Shown one piece after another: positions 8,480-16,712 of a stretch of 64,000 bases of DNA. The notes under the pieces are model-generated. The model did not search any database and was not told the origin of the DNA. It worked only from the letters and a program-made list of their open reading frames with translations. The position numbers and the translations under genes are program-made. The DNA lies in the NCBI GenBank assembly GCA_016191435.1, contig JACPOQ010000046.1, positions 186,001-250,000 of the forward strand. The letters are read 5' to 3'. This DNA comes from Chloroflexota bacterium (GTDB lineage: Bacteria; Chloroflexota; Dehalococcoidia; Tepidiformales; Tepidiformaceae). Positions within the stretch are counted from its first letter, which is position 1. Each line of letters opens with the position of its first letter.

Positions 8480-9156
8480 CACAGGTCGCGCGTTCGCCTC
8501 GCCCCGGACCCGTGCTGACACCCTCGGACAGCCCCGAATACGTCGCCACCGCGCGCATGACGTGGGACGAATGGCTGGACTGGCGGCACAACGGCCTTGT
8601 GGAATGGGTGGATGGCGTTGCTTATGACTACGGCTCAACGACGTGGGAGCACGAGACCATAGTCCGATTCCTCAGCACCCTCCTCGGGACATTTGCCGAG
8701 GAACGAGACGCGGGTGCCGTCATAGGCGCCCCCTACGCGCTCCGCTCCGTGCCAGACCACATCGGTCGCGAACCAGATGTGATGTTCATCGCCACGGCGC
8801 ACCGTGAATACGAGCAGTCGCGATTCATGACTGGTCCGCCGGACATCATCGTCGAAGTCGTCTCCGAAGATAGCGAGCGGCGCGACACTCTGACGAAGCT
8901 GCTCGAGTACCAGGCGCTGGGCGCCCGCGAGTACTGGCTTATCGATTCGCGCCCGGGAGAGCGCCTGGCGCAGTTCGTCGTGCTGGACGATCAGGGTAAG
9001 TACCGGAAAGCGGATCTCGTCGATGGCGTCTTCCACTCAACGGTGCTCGCAGGCTTCTGGCTCCGCACCGATTGGCTCTGGGAAGAGCACCCCAGGGCCC
9101 TCGCGGCCTTCCGGGAGATCACCGCAGCTTCCCCGCCGGACAATCCGCCCGCGTAA
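8476..9156 (+). CDS. Uma2-family endonuclease-like protein, third copy
   Basis: 226 residues, coupled by ATGA to the second copy. Family residues are intact: HETIVRFLSTLL, GREPDVMFI, DIIVEVVSED, and a GAREYWLID variant of GVPEYWLID. The first 108 bases match the other two copies except for a two-base change, after which the sequence diverges abruptly at codon 37. This suggests the N-terminal cassette has been homogenised by recombination. It ends eight bases from the convergent folK. Confidence 0.88.
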   Translation: MTQVARSPRPGPVLTPSDSPEYVATARMTWDEWLDWRHNGLVEWVDGVAYDYGSTTWEHETIVRFLSTLLGTFAEERDAGAVIGAPYALRSVPDHIGREPDVMFIATAHREYEQSRFMTGPPDIIVEVVSEDSERRDTLTKLLEYQALGAREYWLIDSRPGERLAQFVVLDDQGKYRKADLVDGVFHSTVLAGFWLRTDWLWEEHPRALAAFREITAASPPDNPPA

Positions 9157-9164
9157 TCCCTGGC

Positions 9165-9650
9165 CTACAGCAGCCGCCCACCGGTGCGCACCACCCCGGT
9201 CGCGTCCACCTCCGCGAGCAGCTCGATGGCACGCCGCCCCAGCACCGGCAGCACTCCCGGTACCACCTCCGCGAGCGGCGCCAGCACGAACGCCCGCTCG
9301 CCCAGCAACGCGTGCGGGACGCGCAACTCGGGGAGGTCGATGCGTTCGTCCCCAAAGAAGAGGATGTCGACGTCGATCGGTCGGGGACCCCACCGCCGCC
9401 CCGGCCGCCGCCCGAGCAGCCGCTCGACCGCCTTCGCCGCGGCCAGCAGCTCCAACGCCGGCAGGTCCGTCTCCCCGGCGATGGCCGCGTTCAGGAACGC
9501 CGGCTGATCGGCGGGCATCGGTGGCGTCTCCCAGGGGCTCGACGCGGCGGTGGTCTCGAAGCCGCGTTCGCGAAGCAGCGCCACGGCGGCCTGCAGGTTC
9601 GCCGCGCGGTCTCCGAGGTTGGAGCCGAGCGCCAGTACCGCGGACGTCAC
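9165..9650 (-). CDS. folK: 2-amino-4-hydroxy-6-hydroxymethyldihydropteridine diphosphokinase
   Basis: 161 residues. FolK transfers pyrophosphate from ATP to the pterin alcohol in folate synthesis. ALGSNLGDR at the N-terminus, a PAFLNAA segment in the middle, and WGPRPIDVDILFFGD (HPPK signature with the DxD metal site) are all present. The GTG start overlaps the folP stop in a GTGA, so translation is coupled: the product of folP supplies the next pathway step, and folK acts just before it. Confidence 0.95.
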   Translation of the reverse strand: MTSAVLALGSNLGDRAANLQAAVALLRERGFETTAASSPWETPPMPADQPAFLNAAIAGETDLPALELLAAAKAVERLLGRRPGRRWGPRPIDVDILFFGDERIDLPELRVPHALLGERAFVLAPLAEVVPGVLPVLGRRAIELLAEVDATGVVRTGGRLL

Positions 9651-10519
9651 CGGTCCGGCTCCAGCTCGCCCGGCCAGGCGCCGCGGACCGTGGCATCGGC
9701 CACCCGTGCGACGCGCGCCATGGCCGCCACGTCGTGCACCCGCACGATATCGGCGCCCCCCGCAACGGCCAGCGCGACCAGCGCCGCCGTGCCCTCCTGC
9801 CGCGCCTCCACGGGCAAGCCCAGCAGCATCCCAATCGACGACTTTCGCGATGGGCCGATGAGCAGCGGCAGCTCGAAGTCCCACAGTTCCGGCAGCCGCC
9901 GCACCATCTCGAAGTTACGGTGGTGCTTCCACCCGAATCCGAACCCCGGGTCCAGCACGATGCGCGCCGGGTCGATCCCGGCTGCCGCCGCGAGTTCGAG
10001 CGTGGCCCCGAAACCTGCGCGGATGTCCCCCGCGACATCATGGAAACGTCGCCCGCGCTGGTTGTGCATCGCGATCAGCGCCGCCCCGTGGCGCGCCACC
10101 ACCCGTGCCATATCCGCGTCCCGCCGCAGCCCCGATATGTCATTCACCGCGTCGGCCCCTGCCCCTAGCCCGGCGTCCGCGACTTCTGCGTGGTACGTAT
10201 CGACCGAGAGGGGCAACGACGTGCGGGCGCGGACAGCCTCCAACACAGGCATCAGCCGCCGGAGCTCCTCCTCCGGCCCCAGTTCCTCTGCGCCGGGCCG
10301 GCTCGATTCGGCGCCGATGTCGATCAGGTCCGCGCCCTCAGCTTCGAAGCGGGCGGCGAGCACCCCCGCCGCGCCGGTGTCGCCGTCGATGCCGTCTCCG
10401 CTGAAGGAATCGGGTGTCGCATTGATGATTGCGGCGATGTAGGTCCGGGCGCCCCAGGCGAATCGCCGCCCGCCTAGCTCGAGCGCGCCGGCGCGATATG
10501 TTCGCCGGAGCGGTCGCAC
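9647..10519 (-). CDS. folP: Dihydropteroate synthase
   Basis: 290 residues. It condenses the pterin pyrophosphate with p-aminobenzoate. AIINATPDSFSGDG near residue 27, IDIGAESSRPGAE near 60, SVDTYHAEVA, DISG and LDPGFGFGWKHHRN cover the pterin and pABA binding loops of the TIM barrel; GPSRKSS is the late sulfonamide-site loop. The GTG at 10519 has AGGGGA upstream and lies 35 bases after the JAMM gene stop. Length is normal for the family. Confidence 0.95.
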   Translation of the reverse strand: MRPLRRTYRAGALELGGRRFAWGARTYIAAIINATPDSFSGDGIDGDTGAAGVLAARFEAEGADLIDIGAESSRPGAEELGPEEELRRLMPVLEAVRARTSLPLSVDTYHAEVADAGLGAGADAVNDISGLRRDADMARVVARHGAALIAMHNQRGRRFHDVAGDIRAGFGATLELAAAAGIDPARIVLDPGFGFGWKHHRNFEMVRRLPELWDFELPLLIGPSRKSSIGMLLGLPVEARQEGTAALVALAVAGGADIVRVHDVAAMARVARVADATVRGAWPGELEPDR

Positions 10520-10554
10520 CTCACGTCCCCTGGCAGCTCGCGGCGCCACGCCAG

Positions 10555-10974
10555 TCAGTCGATGACCTCGTATTCTTGCTCGAACGCCGCGCCGTCCTCG
10601 ATGTGGAACACCCGCGCCTCGGGCTTGTCGCGCTCCGCCACTCCGATGACGAAGTGCACGTAGGGCGGCCCGAAGAATGGGCCCATCGATCGGATGTCGG
10701 TCGGGCTCGGGCGCGGTTCGCTGCCGGTGTGCGAGTGGTAGAACCCCGCGAGCGTCGTGCCGGCGTCGTCGATCGCGCTCTCGATCCGGCGCGTCTCCAG
10801 CGGGTCGAGCTTGAAGCGGTACGGGCTCCCTTCGATGTTCTTGGCGCGGTAAAGCGCGACCACGCGGCCGTCCTTCGCCGCGATGACGCCGCAGCATTCC
10901 ACCGGCGCATCCTCCAGCGCGTGGGCAATCATCGCATCGAGGTGTGCTCGCGAGAGCTTGACGGCGACGGGCAA
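10555..10974 (-). CDS. M67 (JAMM/MPN) metallopeptidase
   Basis: 139 residues. Complete JAMM zinc site: E26 in PVECCGV, then H80-S-H82, S90 and D93 in FYHSHTGSEPRPSPTD. Bacterial stand-alone MPN proteins cleave isopeptide-like or C-terminal extensions, for example from ThiS/MoaD-like or cysteine-synthesis sulfur carriers. No sulfur carrier is adjacent here, so the substrate is open. The start is TTG at 10974 with GGAGG five bases upstream. It is the first gene of a run with folP and folK. Confidence 0.9.
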   Translation of the reverse strand: MPVAVKLSRAHLDAMIAHALEDAPVECCGVIAAKDGRVVALYRAKNIEGSPYRFKLDPLETRRIESAIDDAGTTLAGFYHSHTGSEPRPSPTDIRSMGPFFGPPYVHFVIGVAERDKPEARVFHIEDGAAFEQEYEVID

Positions 10975-11060
10975 CAGGGCCTCCGCGCGCGCATCGGACG
11001 CGCGATTTCTCGTCCCCAGTGTAAAGGCTCGATGGCAGCCGTCCTACCTGCCGCGCACAC

Positions 11061-11085
11061 CAAAACGCCCCTCGGGCGAGGGGCG
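11061..11085 (-). terminator. Rho-independent terminator
   Basis: 8-base stem CGCCCCTC/GAGGGGCG with a GGGC loop at 11066-11085, followed on the minus strand by GTTTTG. It lies 30 bases beyond the stop of the secreted protein gene at 11115. Confidence 0.75.
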
Positions 11086-11114
11086 CCGGTTTGCGGTGTG
11101 GGGTGTGCGGCGGT

Positions 11115-11504
11115 TTAGCTGCATGTCTCCGAGGCCTGGTCCTTGAGCCGCGGACTGCCGACCGCCTGGTTCATGATCAGGACCACGCCCGCGAAGCGCT
11201 TGATGGTCGCGACCCCATTGTTGGCGGGCGCGTTCACGTAGGCCGGCACTCCCGCGAAGAAGTGCTGCCACTGCTGCGTGGGGCCGTCCCAGATGTAGAT
11301 CGAGGTCCACGACCCGGCCGGCAGGCAGCCGACGAAGTCGGCCGGCGGCACATCGCCACCCAGCGGTCCGCCCACGAGGTTGAACCCGCTCGCCAGCGGC
11401 GGCTTGCTTCCCGCCGCGACGACGCCCAGGGACGCACCGAGCAGCGCCGCTGCAGCCAGCGTGCCCGCGACTATCGCGAACGACTTGTGCTTCATCCAGC
11501 TCAT
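11115..11504 (-). CDS. Small secreted protein with a WNLVG-like domain
   Basis: 129 residues. MKHKSFAIVAGTLAAAALLG is a signal peptide with likely cleavage after VAAG. The mature part (FNLVGGPLGG, SIYIWDGPTQQWQHFF, GVPAYVNAP, GVVLIM) resembles the repeated domain at the C-terminus of the subtilase gene at 39470 (GWNNFVFTGG, VLQYDNATGQWLTYLPG). These are probably surface-display or carrier modules. GGAGG sits five bases before the ATG at 11504. Confidence 0.75.
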   Translation of the reverse strand: MSWMKHKSFAIVAGTLAAAALLGASLGVVAAGSKPPLASGFNLVGGPLGGDVPPADFVGCLPAGSWTSIYIWDGPTQQWQHFFAGVPAYVNAPANNGVATIKRFAGVVLIMNQAVGSPRLKDQASETCS

Positions 11505-11678
11505 GCATTCCTCCCGGCGGCCGCGCTCCGGCTCGCACAGTCCCGTTACGGTAACAATCCCATCCTGTACACGCATCAGATTGCGCCGGTCCAAATGCAC
11601 CAACCAGCCATTTGAGAGTAAAACCATTGTAAATTCGGAGCACATTACGCTGCGTTTCGGCTATAGCGCCCGCGGCCG

Positions 11679-11684
11679 TAAGCT
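11679..11684 (+). promoter_or_regulatory. -10-like hexamer giving a leaderless start at 11691
   Basis: TAAGCT followed by CATCCC and an ATG. No ribosome-binding site lies between. It supports the small ORF at 11691 as the first gene of the ATPase transcript. Confidence 0.4.
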
Positions 11685-11690
11685 CATCCC

Positions 11691-11804
11691 ATGAGCAGCA
11701 CGCGTGTCATCGCCGAGCGCATCGCCGCCTGTGCTCACCCCGCAATGGAGTCGCTCCTGGAGGATGCTGACGCCGGGTGGACCATCCGAACGGACGTGAG
11801 ATGA
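11691..11804 (+). CDS. Possible 37-residue leader/microprotein before the metal ATPase
   Basis: 37 residues starting MSSTRVIAERIAACAHPAME and ending in a TGA that overlaps the ATPase ATG (ATGA). A leaderless-type -10 hexamer sits exactly six bases before its ATG, and without it the ATPase would have no obvious initiation signal. There is no known domain. It could be a translational coupler, a metal-sensing leader peptide (one Cys, one His) or chance. Confidence 0.42.
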   Translation: MSSTRVIAERIAACAHPAMESLLEDADAGWTIRTDVR

Positions 11805-13744
11805 CTGACGACTCCTGCAGCCCGACTGCGGCCGAAGTGGAGGAGGAGGCGGTCCGGCTGATCGACCTGCCGGCCCTTCGGGCAGCCGCGATCGCGGGCA
11901 TCCTGCTCGTCGCCGGGTTCGCGGCTGGCCGCTTGGGTGCCGAGCCGGTCCAGGTTGGAGGCTACGTGCTGGCGCTCGCCGTGGGTGGCTGGACCTTCGT
12001 CCCGGAGGCACTCCGAAACCTGCTTCGCCGCCGGATCAACATCGGTACGCTGATGGCAGTTGCTGCCGCCGGGGCGGTGATCCTGGGCGAGGTTGGGGAA
12101 GCCGCGTCGCTCGCGTTCCTCTTCTCGATCTCCGAGGCCCTGGAGGCGTTCGCGCTCGCCCGCGCTCGACACAGCCTGCGCGCCCTTCTTTCGATCGTTC
12201 CGGACACAGCAACCGTCGTGAGGGATGGGGCGGAGCGGCAGGTTGACGTGGACGAGCTGGTCCCGGGCGATGTGATGTTCATCCGGCCTGGCGAGCGCGT
12301 CCCAACCGACGGCGTCATCCGTCACGGACGAACCGCCATCGACACCTCGCCGGTCACGGGCGAATCTGTGCCGCTTGAGGCAGGCCCCGGCGACGCGGTC
12401 TTCGCCGGATCGATAAACGGCAATGGCACGATCGACGTGGAAGTAGTGGCCAGGAGCACGGAGAACTCACTCGCCCGCGTCGTCCACATCGTCGAGGAGG
12501 CCCAGGAGCGCAAGGGCCAGGGCCAGCGCATCGCCGACCGGTTCGCCAGGCCACTCGTACCGGGTGTCATCGTGCTGGCCACCGCCATCGCACTGATCGG
12601 GAGCCTCGCCGGTGATCCAGGCGTCTGGATAGAACGTTCGCTCGTCGTGCTGGTAGCGGCCGCTCCCTGCGCGCTCGCCATCTCCGTGCCCGTCGCGGTG
12701 TTTGCCGCCATCGGCGCCGCCTCTCGCGGGGGTGTCCTGGTAAAAGGTGGCCTCGCACTGGAAACGCTCGGCAAAGTGAAGGTAGTCGCGCTTGACAAGA
12801 CAGGCACCCTGACACGCGGACGGCCGCGAGTGATCCTCCTCTCGCCTGCTCCCGGCCGCTCCGAATCCGAGCTGCTCTGGACCGCTGCCTCGGTGGAGTC
12901 TCGCAGCGAGCATCCCCTCGCGAGGGCCATCGTCGAGGCGGCCGCCGGGAACATCGCCGATGCCACTGATGTGACCGCTGTGGTCGGCAACGGAGTGCTC
13001 GGGGTGCTCGATGGCAAGCGCGTACGACTCGGGCGACCGGGATTCATCGAGGTGGGGCCCCTGGCGGCCCAGGTTGCGGACGCACAGGCCGGAGGGGCGA
13101 CCGTAGTCCTGGTCGAAGTCGATCACGAACTACTCGGCCTCATCGCTGTTCGCGACGAGCTCCGCCCGGAAGCGGTCGCCGCCGCAGCCAGCCTCCGCGG
13201 CATGGGTCTCGAGCTTGCGATGCTGAGCGGCGACAACCGCGCGACGGCAACCGCGCTCGCCAGAGAGGCGGGCATTGACCAGGTGTATGCGGAACTCCGT
13301 CCCGAGGAAAAAGCCGAGGTCGTGAGGCAGCTCCAACAGCGGGGCGCGGTGGCCATGGTCGGCGACGGCATCAACGACGCCCCGGCACTGGCGACGGCAG
13401 ACGTTGGTATCGCCATGGGTGCCATGGGGACGGACGTAGCTATTGAGACGGCGGACGTCGCGCTTATGGGCGAAGACCTTCGACACTTGCCTCAGGCCAT
13501 CGAGCACGCCCGGCGGTCAGTCCGCATCATGCACCAAAATCTCTTCCTCTCCGCCTCCATCCTTATCGTCCTTGTGCCGCTCGCAGCGTTTGGCGTCCTC
13601 GGACTGGCCGCGGTCGTCGCCGCCCATGAGGTCGCTGAGGTGGTAGTGATAGCGAACGGCGTGCGTGCCGCGCGGCTACTTCAGCTCGTGCAGGTTCCAG
13701 TTCCCGCTGGCTCCGCAACGGCCGTACTCGCGCCGTCCAGGTGA
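11801..13744 (+). CDS. Heavy-metal translocating P-type ATPase (P1B)
   Basis: 647 residues, inner-membrane exporter of Zn/Cd/Co-type ions. SPVTGESVPLE near 185 (actuator), DKTGTLTRG with phosphorylated D332, SEHPLA (the HP motif of metal pumps) and GDGINDAPALA near 521. The transmembrane metal motif reads APC (288-290) rather than CPC. There is no N-terminal HMA or His-rich metal-binding domain. The ATG at 11801 overlaps the upstream small ORF; an in-frame GTG at 11777 is the alternative. The C-terminus ends in helices AAHEVAEVVVIANGVRAARL. Confidence 0.92.
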   Translation: MTDDSCSPTAAEVEEEAVRLIDLPALRAAAIAGILLVAGFAAGRLGAEPVQVGGYVLALAVGGWTFVPEALRNLLRRRINIGTLMAVAAAGAVILGEVGEAASLAFLFSISEALEAFALARARHSLRALLSIVPDTATVVRDGAERQVDVDELVPGDVMFIRPGERVPTDGVIRHGRTAIDTSPVTGESVPLEAGPGDAVFAGSINGNGTIDVEVVARSTENSLARVVHIVEEAQERKGQGQRIADRFARPLVPGVIVLATAIALIGSLAGDPGVWIERSLVVLVAAAPCALAISVPVAVFAAIGAASRGGVLVKGGLALETLGKVKVVALDKTGTLTRGRPRVILLSPAPGRSESELLWTAASVESRSEHPLARAIVEAAAGNIADATDVTAVVGNGVLGVLDGKRVRLGRPGFIEVGPLAAQVADAQAGGATVVLVEVDHELLGLIAVRDELRPEAVAAAASLRGMGLELAMLSGDNRATATALAREAGIDQVYAELRPEEKAEVVRQLQQRGAVAMVGDGINDAPALATADVGIAMGAMGTDVAIETADVALMGEDLRHLPQAIEHARRSVRIMHQNLFLSASILIVLVPLAAFGVLGLAAVVAAHEVAEVVVIANGVRAARLLQLVQVPVPAGSATAVLAPSR

Positions 13745-13890
13745 CCTTGGATGAAATGCGAGCGTGCCGGGCACTATCCGCGGTAGCTTTCCGGGGGGTT
13801 GGCGCTGGCGGCATGAGGCTGCGCGGCCCACAACTGGATGCCGGGCCCCTTACTCCCGCCTCATCCCGTTCGGCCGTCCGGCCAGGAGCT

Positions 13891-13918
13891 GATGATAGCC
13901 AGCAGCTAATGGCCCCTA
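13891..13918. repeat. Heptamer tandem array, four units (GCTAATG type)
   Basis: GATGATA, GCCAGCA, GCTAATG, GCCCCTA. The last unit contains the TAG stop of the minus-strand M23 gene ending at 13916. Confidence 0.65.
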
Positions 13919-14932
13919 GAACCTGGCAGGCGGGGGCTTTGTCGCAGTGGGGGCGACTGGCGGCGGCTTTCGTGTCGGCGTGGGAGTCGGGGTTGGGGTG
14001 CGGGTCGGCGTCGGTGTCGGCGTTGGTGTATTCGTTGGCGGGATTGGGGTCGCCGTTGCGGTTGGGCCCGCCGGGCCGTCCGGTGCCGGCGTCGCGGTTG
14101 GGGCCTTGGGTTTCGGCGGTGTCCAGAGCGGGCTCGTCGAAAGGGGCGTCCCGGGAGCGATGCCGAAATCGAGGTACTTCTCCGGGTTCACCGCACCGCC
14201 ATTCCAGCGGATCTCGAAATGCAGGTGCTCCCCCGTCGAGAAGCCCGTAGACCCTGCGAGCCCAACGACGGTACCGGGCGTTACCGCGTCGCCGGCGGCC
14301 ACGCGCTTCTCGCTCAGGTGCCCGTAGAGCGTGCTCCAGCCATCGCCACAATCGACCACCACGTAGATGCCATAGGTGCTTGAGTAACTGCTTGCCAGGG
14401 CGGTCCCAGTGCAGGCCGAATACACCGGCGCGTGGTAATACGTGTCCAGCGCGAGGTCGATGCCCGCGTGGATGAGCGCCGGCCCGCGCGGCGCGCCGTA
14501 ACGGTCGGTGACCGCCGTCCATGCCTTCAGCGGCATCGAAAAGCGCCCGTTCTTTGCGCCCTGCGCGGCCGCTTCCGACTGCGCCTGCTCCGCCGCAGGC
14601 TCAGTAATCCCACCTTCGAGCGCCGCGTCCGCAGTGCTCGCCTCGGGCGAGGCCCCCGTGTCGGAATCCTGCGAAAGGCCCGGTATGACCTGTACGAATC
14701 GCGGTGACGCACTCGCCGCCACGCCCTCGCCGGCACCCACCTCGCCCGCGCTCGAAGTTGCCGTTGCCGGTTCCCGCGCCACCGCCACGACTGTCAGCCC
14801 GCCCAGCACGATCCCCGCGAACGCTACCAGTTGCCCCACGTGCGGCACGGACACCCAGCCGGGCGACGGCAGCCGCACCGATCGCGCGAGCGCACGGCAT
14901 CCGCGGGCCAGCAACTTCCAGGTCGTTCCCAT
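13916..14932 (-). CDS. Membrane-anchored M23 (LytM) peptidase with Pro/Thr tail
   Basis: 338 residues. A transmembrane segment near 34-52 follows a short basic N-terminus; the peptidase domain is extracytoplasmic. Zinc/catalytic set intact: H155 and D159 (HAGID), H205 (YGHLS), H236 and H238 (GEHLHFE). After about residue 265 comes a Pro/Thr tail (TPTPTPT repeats) ending KPPPARF, probably spanning or binding the cell wall. A paralog lacking one His lies at 16713. It cleaves peptidoglycan cross-bridges in other bacteria; exact bond unknown here. Confidence 0.88.
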   Translation of the reverse strand: MGTTWKLLARGCRALARSVRLPSPGWVSVPHVGQLVAFAGIVLGGLTVVAVAREPATATSSAGEVGAGEGVAASASPRFVQVIPGLSQDSDTGASPEASTADAALEGGITEPAAEQAQSEAAAQGAKNGRFSMPLKAWTAVTDRYGAPRGPALIHAGIDLALDTYYHAPVYSACTGTALASSYSSTYGIYVVVDCGDGWSTLYGHLSEKRVAAGDAVTPGTVVGLAGSTGFSTGEHLHFEIRWNGGAVNPEKYLDFGIAPGTPLSTSPLWTPPKPKAPTATPAPDGPAGPTATATPIPPTNTPTPTPTPTRTPTPTPTPTRKPPPVAPTATKPPPARF

Positions 14933-15102
14933 TCCTCATGGAGATCGACACCGCCACCGCCCCTCGCCAGTCCCCCGCGCTTTACGCTCGCGGAAATGTC
15001 ATGGCCCCCGCGGCGGCCTGTCGGGGATTACCACCGCCCGCCGTGCTCCAGCCGTGATCGTGGCAGGCCGCCGGGCGGCCGCGTACCGTTCCGTTAGACA
15101 TC

Positions 15103-15179
15103 CCTCGGGCCTCGGGCCTCGGGCCTCGGGCCTCGGAAGTCCGCACTCGGAACTCCGACCTCGGAACTCGGGCCTACTG
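15103..15179. repeat. Heptamer tandem array, eleven units (CCTCGGG type)
   Basis: Four perfect CCTCGGG units followed by seven decaying ones (CCTCGGA, ACTCGGA and similar). The last unit, CCTACTG, contains the TAG stop of the minus-strand gene ending at 15174. It is the longest array in the window. Confidence 0.88.
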
Positions 15180-15653
15180 CCCGTACCCCGCCGCCCGCAA
15201 CCGCCGCCAGACCTCGCCGCTGCTCGAATACCGCTCCATCAAGTACGGGTACACGGCCGGGACGTTGAAGAGCTGTTCCATGCACAGTTGCGCCAGGTAG
15301 CGGTCGAGCACGGCCGGGTGCTCATCCGGGTTCACCATGTCGATCTGCAGGCCCTCCGCGAAGCCGCCGGCCGCCGCCGGCATGCCTGCCGCCTGGTCCG
15401 CAAGGATGCCCCTGGCCGCCAGCCCCTCGATTGCCGCCCGTAGTTCCCGCCGGAACTCCGGCGTTACAGCCACGCCATCGGCCGCGAGGTGCACCTCGCG
15501 CCGGCCCGCCCCGTGCAGGCCCGCCACCACCGCTGTCACGTGGTCCACCCGGAACGTGTCGTCGCCCGCCGAGCGCGATGGCGGCAGCCCGGCGCAGAGC
15601 ACGCCCAGCAACGCGACCTCCACCTCGCCCAGGTCTTCCGGGTTGTATGGCAT
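15174..15653 (-). CDS. Hypothetical protein, 159 aa
   Basis: Not recognised. A soluble alpha/beta protein beginning MPYNPEDLGEVEVALLGVL, with HLAADGVAVTPEFRRELRAA in the middle and an aromatic NVPAVYPYLMERYSS near the C-terminus. GGAGGC directly precedes the ATG. It is divergent from the hydrolase at 15753, with only 99 bases between them. Confidence 0.7.
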   Translation of the reverse strand: MPYNPEDLGEVEVALLGVLCAGLPPSRSAGDDTFRVDHVTAVVAGLHGAGRREVHLAADGVAVTPEFRRELRAAIEGLAARGILADQAAGMPAAAGGFAEGLQIDMVNPDEHPAVLDRYLAQLCMEQLFNVPAVYPYLMERYSSSGEVWRRLRAAGYGQ

Positions 15654-15752
15654 GCCTCCCAGCGTAGAGCGCAACGCGGCTCGGCGCAGCGTCCCCGGCG
15701 CCCCGGGCCCCGCCCTGCTGTACGATGCGGCCACCAACCCCCGGGAGCACCC

Positions 15753-16700
15753 ATGAGCGAGATTCGCCACCACTTCATCCAGACCAACGGCATCCGCATG
15801 CACGTCGCAGAAGCCGGCGGAGGCTTCCCCATCGTCATGTGCCACGGCTTCCCCGAACTCTGGTACTCCTGGCGCCACCAGCTCGCCGCCCTCAGCGATG
15901 CAGGATTCCGCGCCATCGCCCCCGATATGCGCGGCTATGGCGAGACCGACGCCCCCGCAGACCCCGAGGCGTACCGCACCAGCATGATTTGCGCCGATAT
16001 CGCGGGCCTGCTGGACGCGCTCGATATCGAAAAAGCAGCCATCGTTGGCCATGATTGGGGCGGCTGGCATATCTGGCAGTTCGGCCTGCGTTACCCCGAG
16101 CGCACCGAGCGCCTGATCGGCCTCAACACGCCCTACTCGGCCCCCGGCGAGATCTCTCCCCTTGCCCAGATGCACCAGGCGTTCGGCGAAGGCGACCGCG
16201 GCTACTACGTCCTCTACTTCCAGCAGCCAGGCCAGGCCGAGGCCGAGCTCGAAGCCGATCCCCGTGGCTTTATCGCGAAGATGATGCACGGCGCGCCGCG
16301 CGCCCAGAACCTCTGGACCTTCGCGACCGTCGGCGGAGATGGCAGCGGCGTCGCCACCCGCATCGAGCCCGGCGGCACGCTCCTCACTGGCGCCGAACTG
16401 GACGTCTACGCGAAAGCCTTCGAACGCACCGGCTTCCGCGGCGGCCTGAACTGGTATCGCGCCATCGACCGCTCGTGGGAGGAGTTCCGCGCGCTCCCGG
16501 ATTACACCATCCGGCGCCCCGCGATGATGATTACCGCGGAGAACGACATGATCCTCCGGCCGGAAGCAGCCGAGCCCATGCGCGCGCTCATCCCGGACTT
16601 GCGCATCGAGCACATCAAGAACTGCGCGCACTGGACGCAGCAGGAGAAGCCCGCGGAGGTCAACGCGCTCATCACCAGCTACCTGGAGGACCTCCGCTAG
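15753..16700 (+). CDS. Alpha/beta hydrolase, epoxide hydrolase-like
   Basis: 315 residues. HGFPELWYSW near 30 is the HGxP oxyanion motif; GHDWGGW near 106 carries an Asp nucleophile, typical of epoxide hydrolases and some dehalogenases rather than Ser esterases. A cap-domain NWYRAIDRSWEE provides the expected Tyr, and NCAHWTQQEKP the catalytic His. TACGAT at 15722 and GGGAG before the ATG form a plausible promoter and ribosome site. Confidence 0.87.
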   Translation: MSEIRHHFIQTNGIRMHVAEAGGGFPIVMCHGFPELWYSWRHQLAALSDAGFRAIAPDMRGYGETDAPADPEAYRTSMICADIAGLLDALDIEKAAIVGHDWGGWHIWQFGLRYPERTERLIGLNTPYSAPGEISPLAQMHQAFGEGDRGYYVLYFQQPGQAEAELEADPRGFIAKMMHGAPRAQNLWTFATVGGDGSGVATRIEPGGTLLTGAELDVYAKAFERTGFRGGLNWYRAIDRSWEEFRALPDYTIRRPAMMITAENDMILRPEAAEPMRALIPDLRIEHIKNCAHWTQQEKPAEVNALITSYLEDLR

Positions 16701-16712
16701 CCCCGGCGCGGA

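Noticed and set aside
9023-10442. Long plus-strand open frames opposite folK/folP, and similar long frames elsewhere (for example 46526-47923, 56369-57856, 62214-63509)
   Set aside because: They are antisense shadows of clear genes. GC-rich third positions keep the opposite strand open; none has a recognisable domain.
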